Shown: positions 1 through 10,913 of the stretch, in pieces
Layout of the letters: the number at the start of each line of letters is the position of its first letter
Position numbering within the stretch: position 1 is the stretch's first letter
Assembly (NCBI GenBank): GCA_947595215.1
Contig: CANQEO010000007.1
Span: forward strand, 1 to 54,747
Length of the DNA stretch: 54,747 nt
Reading direction: 5' to 3'
Source: an uncultured Bacilli bacterium
GTDB taxonomy: Bacteria > Bacillota_I > Bacilli_A > RFN20 > CAG-449
The notes under the pieces: generated by a model
The model's input: only the letters and a program-made list of their open reading frames with translations
The model's database searches: none
What the model was told of the DNA's origin: nothing
Position numbers and translations under genes: made by a program

Positions 1-77
1 CGGAATAGGTAGACGCACAAGACTTAAAATCTTGCGATAGCAATATCGTACCGGTTCGATTCCGGTTCTGGGCACCA
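1..77 (+). tRNA. tRNA-Leu (anticodon TAA), 5' end truncated by window edge
   Basis: Anticodon arm caaga-cttaaaa-tcttg, variable arm, T arm ccggttcgattccgg, encoded 3' CCA at 75-77. Confidence 0.9.
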
Positions 78-187
78 TCTAGATAACTTCACCTATGAAA
101 ATTCATAGGTTTTTTTATAGCTAAAGTGTCTTTCTTGATAGAAATTTATCAAAAGTGATAAAATAAAACGCGTACGAGGTAATTATT

Positions 188-415
188 ATGAGCATTGAAG
201 ATCAAGTAAATATGGTATTAGATAAAATCAGATCATTTATCGCCGCAGAAGGTGGCGATGTGACCTTAAATCATATCGAAGATGGTATTGTTTACGTCGA
301 TATGCACGGCGCGTGTCAAGGTTGCTCTTATGCTGATATGACGGTTTCTTCAGTCGTTAAAACCATCGTGATGGAAGAAGTTCCTGGCATTATCGATGTC
401 CGCCAAGCTAACTAA
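188..415 (+). CDS. NifU C-terminal-domain (Nfu-type) iron-sulfur scaffold protein
   Basis: ORF with GGDV...GACQGCSYADMT motif typical of the NifU C-terminal domain. Confidence 0.88.
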   Translation: MSIEDQVNMVLDKIRSFIAAEGGDVTLNHIEDGIVYVDMHGACQGCSYADMTVSSVVKTIVMEEVPGIIDVRQAN

Positions 416-422
416 TTAAATT

Positions 423-445
423 GGGCGATTATTCGCCCTTTTTTT
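423..445 (+). terminator. Rho-independent terminator after the nifU-like gene
   Basis: gggcga-ttat-tcgccc followed by poly-T. Confidence 0.85.
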
Positions 446-600
446 AATGAGAGAATTATGAAATACATGATCAAATTAAGATGATTAATACTAGAAAAGT
501 AATAACTTCGTTCATAATCTCTACTCCCATTTCTCCTTCTATGTAACCAATGAGAGTTTCCGTCATTAATTAATAGGTCAAAATTGTTTTATAACTTAAA

Positions 601-632
601 AAACCACTCTCGCGAGTGGTTCGTTTTTTTTA
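601..632. terminator. Terminator hairpin (bidirectional) between NifU-like and zinc-ribbon genes
   Basis: ccactctcgcgagtgg flanked by poly-A and poly-T. Confidence 0.75.
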
Positions 633-651
633 TTTAACTATTCTTGCTTTG

Positions 652-1113
652 CTAATTTAACCTTTCACCACATGAACGGCAAAAGTTATCATCAACATCA
701 TTTTGCGCTTGACATTTAGGACAAATCTTTTTAGCAAACAATGGTTGACCGCAATGAGAACAATATTGCTCATTGGGTTCAATGATATCACCGCATTTAG
801 AGCAATATTTATTAGTATCAACAATTTTACTTCCCACACCAGCAATAACAATAGATAATGCGGCATGGATAAGTGTCGTTCCAATTCCAAGAGAAATAGC
901 ACATGGCATAAATAAAATAAATGGCAATATTGGTACATTAAATTCCCTTGAATTCATGTTAGAAACAAACAAAGCAAAAGAAATTATTAATCCGATAGCA
1001 CCGATCGATACAAGAATAATACCGATAGTAAGAAGTTTCTTTCTTATTCTTTTTGCTTCTTCGCTATTTAAATTTTTATTAGCTTTACTAACAATTTCTT
1101 TTAAGAAATGCAT
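652..1113 (-). CDS. Membrane protein with C-terminal zinc-ribbon motifs
   Basis: Two hydrophobic segments, then CSKCGDIIEPNEQYCSHCGQPL and CPKCQAQNDVDDNFCRSCGE. Confidence 0.75.
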   Translation of the reverse strand: MHFLKEIVSKANKNLNSEEAKRIRKKLLTIGIILVSIGAIGLIISFALFVSNMNSREFNVPILPFILFMPCAISLGIGTTLIHAALSIVIAGVGSKIVDTNKYCSKCGDIIEPNEQYCSHCGQPLFAKKICPKCQAQNDVDDNFCRSCGERLN

Positions 1114-1170
1114 ATCACAAATCTCCTTTTCTTAATATTAACATAATTGGATAGAAAGTTTAAAAAATTA

Positions 1171-1971
1171 TTATGATCCCGTACTTTCGTAACGTTTAGC
1201 AAATTTACTCCAAATCAAAATCGCTAAGGTAAGTATAATCGCAGTAACCACGATAATAATTGCTACTAGTAAATACGGATTTATTCCTATGCTACTTGGA
1301 TTAAATAAATTTGTTACTGGAAAGAAGACACATAATCCTAAAGGAATTAAGAATGTAAAGGCAAAACGAATGATTTTTGGAAAAATCGTCAATGGATATT
1401 TGGAATAATTTGAAAAGTTATAAACGATTTGAAGAAATGGTCCTGTTCTTTTAAATGCGAATGCCATCGAAGCGATGATAATTTTAAAAGATGTAATCAA
1501 TAACGCAGCACCGATAATTCCAACAACAAGTAATAATACACTTTCAAAGGTCACAATAAGCGATAAATTGCACGAGCAAAATATAATTAAGAAAATCGCT
1601 GTTAAAATTTCTCCTAGTGCCTCTAATTGTATTTCTAAAGCAATCGTTTGGAATAGCACTGGAATCGGTCTAAGGAAGAGACTATCCATAGTACCACTTC
1701 TCACTTCAAAATAAGCGACATTCCATAATTTATCGGTAAATAAGTGATCTAAACCGATAGCGAGATTAGTAATTCCATAAAGTAAACCGATTTGATACAT
1801 ATTCCACCCTTCTAATGAAGGTACTTGTGAAACGATGATAAATAAAGTTAAAATTGATGTGATTTCAGTAAATAAGAATGCTGCAATGCCGATAATAGTA
1901 TTTGATTTATAAGATAATTTTGACATTATCGAAAGTTTTGCATATTGAAAATATAATTTAATGTATTTCAT
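1171..1971 (-). CDS. ABC-2 family transporter permease
   Basis: Polytopic 266-aa protein adjacent to a second permease and an ABC ATPase. Confidence 0.75.
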   Translation of the reverse strand: MKYIKLYFQYAKLSIMSKLSYKSNTIIGIAAFLFTEITSILTLFIIVSQVPSLEGWNMYQIGLLYGITNLAIGLDHLFTDKLWNVAYFEVRSGTMDSLFLRPIPVLFQTIALEIQLEALGEILTAIFLIIFCSCNLSLIVTFESVLLLVVGIIGAALLITSFKIIIASMAFAFKRTGPFLQIVYNFSNYSKYPLTIFPKIIRFAFTFLIPLGLCVFFPVTNLFNPSSIGINPYLLVAIIIVVTAIILTLAILIWSKFAKRYESTGS

Positions 1972-1972
1972 T

Positions 1973-2815
1973 TTAACCTCCTTGCACTACGATCTTTTTG
2001 ATGCAGTGTTTAAAAAGCAAATGATTGATAAATTCTAACAATATCAGATATCCTATTGCGATAGTTAAATATATAAATATCATTAGTAATTCCATCTTAC
2101 CCATTAGGATTAAAATCGGTGTGGACGCTAAAAACGCAAATGGCAAATAGGAAAATATCACTCCAAATACTCCCATGTAAGATAATGGTACCATAGTTCC
2201 CGATAAGAAAGTTTTAATTGATGATATAAACATATTTAAACCAAACATATGTTGAGTATAAAATGTAAGCATTCCGATTAAATATCCAATGCTATCATTA
2301 ATAAGAATTGCTAGTAATAAAAATATTAAAAAGAAAACAATATTTAAAATAAATTGCAAAGGTTCAAACTGCACAAATCCGCATCCGATAAAGATTCCAT
2401 ATAGAATCACTAATAATGGTAAAGCGATAAAAAATACTTGGAAGAATGCTTGACCAAAGCAAGTGAAAAGATGACGGATGCGATATGAGACTGGTTTAGT
2501 AAGAGTATTTACTACAGTACCATCACGAACTTCAACATAGATGTTCCAACCGGTTTCACTGCTGATGGCATTACCGAAGATAAACGAGGTCGCACCATAT
2601 AAAATCATCTCGTAAAAAGTAAGTCCATTGATGACACTGTTCATACCTTCAGGAGCGTTACGATATATCGCTTGATATAAGAAAAATATAAACAATATTT
2701 CGATAACTCCAATTATCATCCATCCGTATATTTGAGACTTATATGCCAGTGTCGACTTGAGACCGGCATGAAAAAATGGAATATATTTTGACAAGCTATT
2801 TTTTAGTTTCTTCAT
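1973..2815 (-). CDS. ABC-2 family transporter permease (ORF open to 2875; start probably MKKLKNSL)
   Basis: Polytopic protein; overlaps the upstream ATPase gene; same operon. Confidence 0.72.
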   Translation of the reverse strand: MKKLKNSLSKYIPFFHAGLKSTLAYKSQIYGWMIIGVIEILFIFFLYQAIYRNAPEGMNSVINGLTFYEMILYGATSFIFGNAISSETGWNIYVEVRDGTVVNTLTKPVSYRIRHLFTCFGQAFFQVFFIALPLLVILYGIFIGCGFVQFEPLQFILNIVFFLIFLLLAILINDSIGYLIGMLTFYTQHMFGLNMFISSIKTFLSGTMVPLSYMGVFGVIFSYLPFAFLASTPILILMGKMELLMIFIYLTIAIGYLILLEFINHLLFKHCIKKIVVQGG

Positions 2816-3794
2816 TTTTAGCATAGAGCTCCTTGGTAATCTCTTCAATGCCGATATCGAAAATCTTAAAATCATTTATTTTATACTCTCCAATCAGCAT
2901 TAATAATAGTGCGTCCATATTGACATCATTTAACGAGAACGATAATTTGATATTTTCATCAACTTCAATGTTAATTTTATCATTGAATTCTTTTATCTTA
3001 TTTTCATCAAAACCCTCAAATCTTGGAAATACGATATTTTTGATATTTCCAAATTGGAATTTGATATCTTCAAGATTTCCATCATAAAGGATAGATCCCT
3101 TATCGATGATAATAATACGATTACATAACTCTTCGATATCTTTCATATCGTGAGTAGTCAAGATAACAGTTGTATTGTAGTGATGATTTAACTCCTTAAT
3201 CGCCTTTCTGATTTTATCTTTAACTAAAACATCTAATCCGATAGTCGGTTCATCTAAATAAAGAATTTTAGGGTTATGAATAAGGCTTGCCGCAAAATCA
3301 GCACGCATTCTTTGACCTAAGGAAAGACTTCTGACATTTTGATTCATAAAAGATTTTAAATCCAATAGTTCTGAAAGGTAGTTAAATCTTTCTTTGTAAT
3401 CTTCATCAGAAACTGAATAAATAGCTTTAAGAATTTTAAATGTTTCAATAAGTGGAATGTCCCACCATAATTGCGTTTTTTGACCGAAGACAACACCGAT
3501 TTCTTGATTTATTTCCTTACGATGTTTAAGAACCGATTTTTGATCAATTATTATCTCCCCTTCGGTTGGAAAAAGAATACCACACATCATTTTAATGGTA
3601 GTTGATTTACCAGCACCATTGGCGCCGATATAACCAACTATTTCCCCTTGTTCAATTGAAAAAGATACATCTTTAACTGCTTCGATATTTTCATACTTTC
3701 TAGAGAATAAGGTTTTTATCATCGATAAAAGACCATTTCCTCTAATGGGTTTCTTAAATGTTTTTGATAAATTTTTTACTTCGATAAGTGCCAT
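2796..3794 (-). CDS. ABC transporter ATP-binding protein
   Basis: Walker A GANGAGKST, signature LSLGQRM, Walker B ILYLDEPTIGLD; SD gaggtg upstream of ATG GCA. Confidence 0.92.
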   Translation of the reverse strand: MALIEVKNLSKTFKKPIRGNGLLSMIKTLFSRKYENIEAVKDVSFSIEQGEIVGYIGANGAGKSTTIKMMCGILFPTEGEIIIDQKSVLKHRKEINQEIGVVFGQKTQLWWDIPLIETFKILKAIYSVSDEDYKERFNYLSELLDLKSFMNQNVRSLSLGQRMRADFAASLIHNPKILYLDEPTIGLDVLVKDKIRKAIKELNHHYNTTVILTTHDMKDIEELCNRIIIIDKGSILYDGNLEDIKFQFGNIKNIVFPRFEGFDENKIKEFNDKINIEVDENIKLSFSLNDVNMDALLLMLIGEYKINDFKIFDIGIEEITKELYAKNEETKK

Positions 3795-3947
3795 ACATAT
3801 CACCTCACACTATAAAATACTACTTTTTACCAAACGAAAAAGCAATTGCCATCTTTAATGCACTCACATAAAAGGTTTTATCTTTAATTTTGACACAGAA
3901 TTATATTATTTTTAATTTGTTAAATTTATATTTATTTAAGAAAATAA

Positions 3948-4775
3948 TTATTCTTTCTTAATAATAAAAATATAACCGCAGGCATTAGGTCCCCAATGGC
4001 AGGCGATAACCGGATCAATATTATCAAAATCGCTCATATATTTGTGAAACGAACTATCAGTCATACTGATAAGTGTTCTTAAATTCTTATCATTATAAGT
4101 ATAAGACGCGATTATCGGATAAGAAGTGTCTGCAAGTCTTTCGACTTCACTTGCAATATATTTCATCGAATTTTTAAGACCAATCTTTTTAGTTTCTGAC
4201 TTAACATATCCATCTGCAAAAGTGATTACTGGCTTAATATGTAAGCTAGCCCCGATTAGCCATTCTTTCATAGAAAGTCTTCCACCTTTTAATAAATAAT
4301 TTAATGTTTCAGGAATTGCCAAAATTTTAATTCGTGGAATTAAAGCTTTAACCTTTTCGACAATAAAATCGACTGATTGATCACGATATTTATTAATCTC
4401 TTCGATTAAAAGTCGCTCTCCTCCAACAGCTGTTAAGGTATCGATTACTCGCACCTTATTGTTTTTTTCAAATAAAAGTTTTATTGAATCGTAAGTGCTT
4501 GATAATTTCGATGATAAAATCAAAATTATAACATCATCACCATCAGAGGTATACTTATTAACATCCTTTTCAAGTTTTTCTAAATATGGTAAGGAGGTTT
4601 TAGGAAATAGTTTTTCATCGATAAGCATTTTATAAAAATCATCAATAGTTTGATCAATGCTATCTTCATATTCATTTTCACCCATAAGGTAACGCAAAGG
4701 AATTATTTCAATTCCATACTTTTCCTTTTCTTCTTGCTTAATGCTACTTCCAGAATCTACGAATACTCTTATCAT
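3948..4775 (-). CDS. DegV family fatty-acid-binding protein
   Basis: MIRVFVDSGSSI N-terminus, TSLPYLEKLE..., ISSKLSSTYDS; SD aggagg before ATG at 4775. Confidence 0.88.
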   Translation of the reverse strand: MIRVFVDSGSSIKQEEKEKYGIEIIPLRYLMGENEYEDSIDQTIDDFYKMLIDEKLFPKTSLPYLEKLEKDVNKYTSDGDDVIILILSSKLSSTYDSIKLLFEKNNKVRVIDTLTAVGGERLLIEEINKYRDQSVDFIVEKVKALIPRIKILAIPETLNYLLKGGRLSMKEWLIGASLHIKPVITFADGYVKSETKKIGLKNSMKYIASEVERLADTSYPIIASYTYNDKNLRTLISMTDSSFHKYMSDFDNIDPVIACHWGPNACGYIFIIKKE

Positions 4776-5050
4776 AAACCTGTCCTCCTTGTTTCCAATA
4801 TCGTAACGTGGCATAAATCTTTATGTACTATTACTTATTCTAATCTATGGTTATACTCGATAAGTTATTTTCAAAATTTAATTATTTATAAAATAATTAT
4901 CTTGTAATGATAGAATAACACAAATATTTGATTTAGTAACGATATTTTCATTACAAAAAGCATTTTATTAAGACATTCTTATAAATAGCTTAAAATTGCT
5001 TATATATATAAATTTTGCAAATTAGATTTATTTAATGCTTTGACTTAAAC

Positions 5051-6046
5051 CTATTGATTTACAATATTTTCTATTATCGGTTTATTATTAAAAAAACTTA
5101 TCGCATTTTCAATTGTCGTTAAACTAATAGCCTCTAAAGCTTCCTTAGTTAAAAATCCTTGATGTGATGTGACGATAACATTTGGAAATGATAGCAATCT
5201 CGCGGCAGTTGAATGCTCTAAGATATCGTCTTCTAAGTTTTCAAAGACATAATCTCCTTCTTCTTCATAAACATCAAGAGCGACACCAAAGAATTTTTTA
5301 TCTCTAATTCCTTTAATGAGGTCCTCAGTTTTAATTAATCCACCACGAGAAGTATTTACCAATATAACGCCATCTTTCATTATCGATATCGTTTTTTCAT
5401 TGATTAAATGATATGTTTCATCATTTAAAGGACAATGAAGTGAGATCAAATCTGATTGCTTTAATAATTCTTCAAGTGTTACATATTTAACAAATGGTAG
5501 CGAATTAGATGGATACTTATCAAAAGCGATTACTTCCATCCCAAAGCCTTGGCAAATGCGAGCCATCGCTTGACCGATTTTACCAGTTCCGATAATTCCC
5601 GCTACTTTCTTATAGAAATTGACACCTGTCAAACTTACTAACGAGAAATTATTTTCACGCACTTTGATATAAGCTTTATGAATTCTACGATTAACAGAAA
5701 GCGCTAAAGACATTGCCATCTCTGCTACTGCCTCAGGAGAATAACTTGGAACACGCATCACTGTGATGTCATTTTCTTGACACGCCCTAATATCAACATT
5801 ATTAAATCCTGCGCATCTTAATAAAATTAATTTAATTTCTAATTTCTTTAATATCTCGATTATTTCTCTATTCAGATTGCAGTTTACAAAAACACAAACA
5901 GCATCGTAACCCTTAGCAAGATAGGCGGTATATTGATCAAGTTCTGATTCAATGTAATTCATTTGAACATCAGAATAATTTTGTAATTTTAAATCAAATG
6001 ATTCAATATCATATGACTTAGCTCCAAAAACCATTATTTTAATCAT
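5051..6046 (-). CDS. D-2-hydroxyacid dehydrogenase (D-lactate dehydrogenase-like)
   Basis: GxGxxG (GIIGTGKIGQAMA), NTSRGGLI, SHQGFLTKEAL motifs. Confidence 0.9.
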   Translation of the reverse strand: MIKIMVFGAKSYDIESFDLKLQNYSDVQMNYIESELDQYTAYLAKGYDAVCVFVNCNLNREIIEILKKLEIKLILLRCAGFNNVDIRACQENDITVMRVPSYSPEAVAEMAMSLALSVNRRIHKAYIKVRENNFSLVSLTGVNFYKKVAGIIGTGKIGQAMARICQGFGMEVIAFDKYPSNSLPFVKYVTLEELLKQSDLISLHCPLNDETYHLINEKTISIMKDGVILVNTSRGGLIKTEDLIKGIRDKKFFGVALDVYEEEGDYVFENLEDDILEHSTAARLLSFPNVIVTSHQGFLTKEALEAISLTTIENAISFFNNKPIIENIVNQ

Positions 6047-6373
6047 AATAAGCAGCTCCTTTTTTCATAATTAGTATTACTGGTTTATTAAAAAACTAGT
6101 AAATCAAACGCATAATTTTTATTTACGAGTTTAATTATCGTCAATTTTACTTAACTTCTTATCTCTGATTTATATAAATTTCAATATGCCAAATTCCAAG
6201 AATAATCATTGAAAATATTAAAAAATATATCTTTAACTAGTAAAAGTAGAGCACTCATTACAAATACCTAATATACTTAAATCGTTATTAATATTCTTGA
6301 TGTTATTACTTCTGATCTTGCAGATATAAAAAATTCGAAGATTCTAACAAGAATCTCGAATTGCAAATTAATT

Positions 6374-6448
6374 TGGCTGGGGTAGCTGGATTCGAACCAG
6401 CGAATCTGGGGTTCAGAGTCCCATGTCTTACCGCTTGACGATACCCCA
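6374..6448 (-). tRNA. tRNA-Gln (anticodon CTG)
   Basis: Reverse complement tggggtatcgtcaagcggtaagacatgggactctgaaccccagattcgctggttcgaatccagctaccccagcca; encoded CCA. Confidence 0.9.
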
Positions 6449-6551
6449 ATTATCAAATATCATTATATAGCATTTGATTTAAATTTAAAAGATTATTACT
6501 AATTCTAAATTTAGAGAAATACTTTAATATAGATACTTTTCTAGAATCAAA

Positions 6552-7451
6552 TTAATCAATCAACCATGATATAGGTCTAATCGCATAAAAATTGATTAGA
6601 TAAAGATGGACTTTTTTTAAATCAACCATCATCTCTTTGATATTTTCTCGATATTTGATCACTTCTACTTTTATATCCTTTTTAATTCCATAATGGTCTT
6701 CAAATAAATCAAAAATCTTCGTTGGAAAAAGAAGACGCGCAAATAACAAAGTAGCGTCAAAAGTGTTTAGATTATAAGAAGGTAATATATTTATCAGTTG
6801 ATCACTACTTATTAAACCGGCTTTATAAAGTTCAGCAAGATCACGCATTGGCGAATCAACCACCAGGTTGAAAGGATTTAAAAACGTGTATGCATCTAAT
6901 TTATTCAATCTCTTATGAACCAAAGTAGTATTGATGATATCATCACCAAAATCTAATCGCGCATCAGATAAATACTGAATCGCATTTTCCGCTAAACCTA
7001 AGGCATGAGTAACACTTTCAACGGCTTTAATATAAGAATAGTTATCAATCTTTAAACTTGGAAGTGCCTTTTCCTCGATTAATTCCACCTTATTTTCCCA
7101 AAGTGTTTGAAGATAAGATACCTTAAGTCGATTTTCTTTGTTGGTACTTCTAAAATTCATATGCATGACAAAGACATCATCAAGAGCTATTTCATCGTCT
7201 TTGATTGCCACCAGAGAAACTTGACCGAATTCTGATGTCGAAGCATATTTATGTTCTCGCGATAAGATAAGTTTTGCACCCATCATCGGAAAATAATTTA
7301 AAATGTTTGCTAAAAAATCATCATATTCTTTTAGTTCTTGCTCAGTTTTATTGTTCAATTCAAGTTTAAAATGCCATCCTTGATAATCAAACTCAGATGC
7401 GTATTCATCATTTGGATAATAACCATACTTATCGAAGATAAAAGCTCTCAT
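6552..7451 (-). CDS. YutH/CotS-like spore-coat-associated kinase-fold protein
   Basis: LVHKRLNKLD...NPFNLVVDSPMRDLAELYK resembles the degenerate catalytic region of the YutH/CotS family; adjacent to yunB-like gene. Confidence 0.55.
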   Translation of the reverse strand: MRAFIFDKYGYYPNDEYASEFDYQGWHFKLELNNKTEQELKEYDDFLANILNYFPMMGAKLILSREHKYASTSEFGQVSLVAIKDDEIALDDVFVMHMNFRSTNKENRLKVSYLQTLWENKVELIEEKALPSLKIDNYSYIKAVESVTHALGLAENAIQYLSDARLDFGDDIINTTLVHKRLNKLDAYTFLNPFNLVVDSPMRDLAELYKAGLISSDQLINILPSYNLNTFDATLLFARLLFPTKIFDLFEDHYGIKKDIKVEVIKYRENIKEMMVDLKKVHLYLINFYAIRPISWLID

Positions 7452-8149
7452 ATTTCATAAACCTCCGATATCGATTTACTGACTCCTTCAACCGTGTGTG
7501 TGCCTAAATAATAACTAGGAACTTTACCTTCTACTAAAGACATCGCAAAAGGAATATTTATCTTATATTGATATGTAGAAGAAGATAAAGGTAGAACTAT
7601 TTGCGTTTCTAACTTACAAACAATTTCTAAACTGACTAAAGCATTGTTTATACCAAAAGATTCTATATTGCTTATGCAATCAGTCTCAACAGATCCCAAC
7701 AAACTGAATTTTATAGGAATTTTAGGGCCTAAAGATGATAGAAATACATTATCGCTTATCACTGAAAAAGGCATTTCATAGATAATTCCCTTTTCTTTAT
7801 AATTACTATCTATTTCATTACCATAAAGTTCCGATGTTCCGTTTTCAATCTCTTTTAGGCGATTATATATAGCTTGTGAACTAAATCCTAATAATCGATT
7901 AATTAATTCTACATTATACGAAACCTTTTCTTCATTTTCTTCTAAAATGAAATGATTTGAGTTGTATGAAGCGATTTCTTCGTGAATCACTTTAGTAACC
8001 ACTAAAGTGGTCACTCTCTTTGTTTCAATAGTGGCAATCTCATTATAATGAGTTCTTAATAATGAAGATATATTTCCAAGCATTAAGAAAACACCTCCAA
8101 TTACAAGTAAAATTGTCGTCACTATTCTAAATAAAAAAGAAACGCGCAT
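7448..8149 (-). CDS. yunB: Sporulation protein YunB
   Basis: N-terminal TM; ETDCISNIESFGINNALVSLEIVCKLETQIVLPL...KVPSYYLG pattern typical of YunB. Confidence 0.75.
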   Translation of the reverse strand: MRVSFLFRIVTTILLVIGGVFLMLGNISSLLRTHYNEIATIETKRVTTLVVTKVIHEEIASYNSNHFILEENEEKVSYNVELINRLLGFSSQAIYNRLKEIENGTSELYGNEIDSNYKEKGIIYEMPFSVISDNVFLSSLGPKIPIKFSLLGSVETDCISNIESFGINNALVSLEIVCKLETQIVLPLSSSTYQYKINIPFAMSLVEGKVPSYYLGTHTVEGVSKSISEVYEI

Positions 8150-8189
8150 AACACTTCACCTTTTAAAGATTATGCGCGAGATATATAAG

Positions 8190-8969
8190 TTATTTCTTAA
8201 AAAGATTTTCGATGCGATTTAAAACCACGAATCCTTCGCGGTTGTAGACATCTTTTCGATTGTAAGTAATAGCCTCACCATTCGGTTTTAAAATTAAACC
8301 ACCAGCCTCTTTAACGACGATATCAAATGCAGCGATGTCCCATTCTTTAGTATGTGGAGTAAAGCGATAATAAACTTCTCCATCACCTTTTGCGATTAAA
8401 CATGCTTTAATAGAACTGCCTTGTTTTACTCTTTTTATGATTTGAGGATGATCTTCCATCATTTTCATCTCTGATTCATCAGAATGAAAACGAGAAATGT
8501 ATTGTGTTAATCCATCCACCTTATCATTAACATGGATTTTACTAACTTTTCCTTCGGCATCAAGATAATAGGCTCCATCACCTTTAGAAGCATAATAGAT
8601 TTCATTACGGGCTGGAATTGAAACGACACCTGCGACTACTTCGTGTTTATAAACTAAAGCGATATTTGTGGTGAACTCATCATTACGATGAATAAAATCT
8701 TCAGTGCCATCAACTGGATCTACAACGAATACATAGTCATTATTTAAACGCGCTAAATCATCCGTCGATTCTTCGGTTAATAACGAGTAGTTTGGAAAAT
8801 GTTCTTTTAAAAGTCTCGAAATCATCATGTCAGCGCCTTTATCAGCTTTAGTGACTGGAGATTCATCATCTTTGATTTCTACTTTAAAATCTTCATGATA
8901 TACTTCTAAGATAAATTCACGAGACTTTTTAGCAGCCTCAATCATTATTTCTAATTCTCTTTGATACAT
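8190..8969 (-). CDS. Inositol monophosphatase / 3'(2'),5'-bisphosphate nucleotidase family (CysQ-like)
   Basis: LLTEEST, VDPVDGTEDFIH and EWDIAAFDIVVKEAGG motifs. Confidence 0.88.
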   Translation of the reverse strand: MYQRELEIMIEAAKKSREFILEVYHEDFKVEIKDDESPVTKADKGADMMISRLLKEHFPNYSLLTEESTDDLARLNNDYVFVVDPVDGTEDFIHRNDEFTTNIALVYKHEVVAGVVSIPARNEIYYASKGDGAYYLDAEGKVSKIHVNDKVDGLTQYISRFHSDESEMKMMEDHPQIIKRVKQGSSIKACLIAKGDGEVYYRFTPHTKEWDIAAFDIVVKEAGGLILKPNGEAITYNRKDVYNREGFVVLNRIENLFKK

Positions 8970-8972
8970 TGC

Positions 8973-9902
8973 TTAGTCTCCTTTTAAGACGCGATCGATT
9001 TCTTCTAAAACTTCATGATATTTTTCTAATGAATTTAAACGACATCCAGAGGCTTGTAAATGACCACCACCACCAAATTTAAGAGCGATTTTTTGCACGT
9101 TATATCCTTTAGAGCGTAATTCTACACGAACCTCTCCATCTTCAGATTCAGCAAAGAAAACCCATATTGGAGCAGTTCCAGCTAAAGAGTTTACTAAAGA
9201 AGCAGCGGTATTATAATCGACATTTAAATTCTTGATAGCTTCTTTGTCGAATACCATGTAAGAGGCACCCATTTCGCTCTTAGTGTAATTTGTGTAAATA
9301 TATCCGCGAACTTTCAATATCTTTTCATCGACAGCATAAAGAATATCGTATAATGGTTCTGGATCAAAACCACTGGCGAATAAATATGAAGCCATCTTAA
9401 AAGTATGAGATGAAGTTGGTGCATATAAGAAACGATTAGAATCAGTCACCATTCCGAGATATAAAGCTCTCGCAGTTCGTTTGCTTGGTACGATATTATT
9501 TTCCATGAGAATTGAAGTAATAAGTTCCGTGCAAGATACTTTATCAGTTTCCACAAAATCAATAATTCCAAAATGTTCTTGGGCAATATGATGATCGATT
9601 TTAATGATTTTACTAGCCTTTAAAAATCTTTGATCTTCAACTCTAGCGATAGTGCTTACATCTAAAACAATCGCTAAAGATGATACGATTGTTTCATCAT
9701 CTACTTGATCCATTTCTCCGACCAAATCAAAAAACTTAGCAACACCACTTCCTAAGGCGTAAACTTTCTTATTAGGAAACTGATCCAAAATTGCATATTT
9801 TAGACCAAGTTCTGAACCATAACAATCTCCGTCTGGTACGATGTGACCAAATATAGTAATCACATCATTATTAGTTATTTCTTTCCAAATTTCTGTTTTC
9901 AT
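8973..9902 (-). CDS. DHH/DHHA1 family phosphoesterase (NrnA-like)
   Basis: GHIVPDGDCYGS, IKIDHHI, and C-terminal KFGGGGHLQASG. Confidence 0.9.
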   Translation of the reverse strand: MKTEIWKEITNNDVITIFGHIVPDGDCYGSELGLKYAILDQFPNKKVYALGSGVAKFFDLVGEMDQVDDETIVSSLAIVLDVSTIARVEDQRFLKASKIIKIDHHIAQEHFGIIDFVETDKVSCTELITSILMENNIVPSKRTARALYLGMVTDSNRFLYAPTSSHTFKMASYLFASGFDPEPLYDILYAVDEKILKVRGYIYTNYTKSEMGASYMVFDKEAIKNLNVDYNTAASLVNSLAGTAPIWVFFAESEDGEVRVELRSKGYNVQKIALKFGGGGHLQASGCRLNSLEKYHEVLEEIDRVLKGD

Positions 9903-9914
9903 ATCTTTATTCTC

Positions 9915-9955
9915 TTTATAAATTAAAAGCCTCCTTATCAGGGGCTTTTATTAAT
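9915..9955 (-). terminator. Terminator downstream of fba
   Basis: Imperfect aaaagcccct...aggaggctttt stem followed by T-rich tract on minus strand. Confidence 0.55.
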
Positions 9956-9961
9956 TTTAAC

Positions 9962-10816
9962 TTAGGCTTTATTAATAGAACCGAAGATTTCGCATTTTGT
10001 TTTAACTACTTCTTCGATACCTTTTTTACCAGGTCCGATGACCTTACGTGGGTCATAGACTTTTTCATCGTTCTTTAAGACTTCACGAACGATTTTAGTC
10101 CATGCTTGTTGACATTCGGTATTGACGTTAATCTTGCAAGTGCCAAGCGAAATGGCCCTTTTGATTTGTTCTTCAGGAATTCCTGAGCCGCCATGTAAAA
10201 CAAGCGGAATTCCAACTAATTGTCCGATTTCTTCCATTTCTTTAAAACCCAATTTTGGTTCTCCATGATAGGGTCCGTGAACTGAGCCTAACGCTGGAGC
10301 TAAACAATCAATTGAAGTTTCTTTAACTAATCTTACACATTCTTCTGGAACGGCATACATTGATTCGGCAACAACATGATCTTCTTGACCACCGACACGA
10401 CCTAATTCAGCTTCAACTGAAACTCCACGAGCGTGAGCGTATTCAACGACTTCTTTACATTGTTTGATGTTTTCTTCCAATTCAAAGTGGGAAGCATCGA
10501 TCATAACTGAAGTAAATCCGGCATCGATAGCAGCCTTACAAACCGCGACCGAATCACCATGGTCAACGTGAAGAGCAACCGGGATAGTGATGTTGTGATC
10601 TTTAATTAAACCTTTTACTAAACCAGCAACAGTATTCCAACCTCCCATATATTTGGCAGCACCGGAAGTAACACCAAGAATAACCGGGCTATTTAAAGCT
10701 TGGCAGGTATCAAGAATAGCAGCGGTCCATTCGACGTTATTGATGTTAAATTGACCGACAGCATATTTTCCTTCGCGTGCCTTAATAAGCATTTCTTTCA
10801 TACTGACTAATGACAT
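9962..10816 (-). CDS. fba: Class II fructose-bisphosphate aldolase
   Basis: [40 protein letters not shown]. Confidence 0.93.
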   Translation of the reverse strand: MSLVSMKEMLIKAREGKYAVGQFNINNVEWTAAILDTCQALNSPVILGVTSGAAKYMGGWNTVAGLVKGLIKDHNITIPVALHVDHGDSVAVCKAAIDAGFTSVMIDASHFELEENIKQCKEVVEYAHARGVSVEAELGRVGGQEDHVVAESMYAVPEECVRLVKETSIDCLAPALGSVHGPYHGEPKLGFKEMEEIGQLVGIPLVLHGGSGIPEEQIKRAISLGTCKINVNTECQQAWTKIVREVLKNDEKVYDPRKVIGPGKKGIEEVVKTKCEIFGSINKA

Positions 10817-10886
10817 AAAAATCCTCCTTAAAAGTTTTGCAAACGTATTATACCATACAAGTAAAAAAATAACTATATCTAACTAT

Positions 10887-10913
10887 TAAAAAAGTCCCTA
10901 TTTAGGGACTTCA
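10887..10913 (-). terminator. Terminator downstream of hsp20
   Basis: minus strand gaagtccctaaatagggactttttt. Confidence 0.8.

Noticed and set aside
773-1135. Plus-strand 120-aa ORF opposite the zinc-ribbon gene
   Set aside because: Antisense shadow of the minus-strand CDS; no RBS and no recognisable domain.
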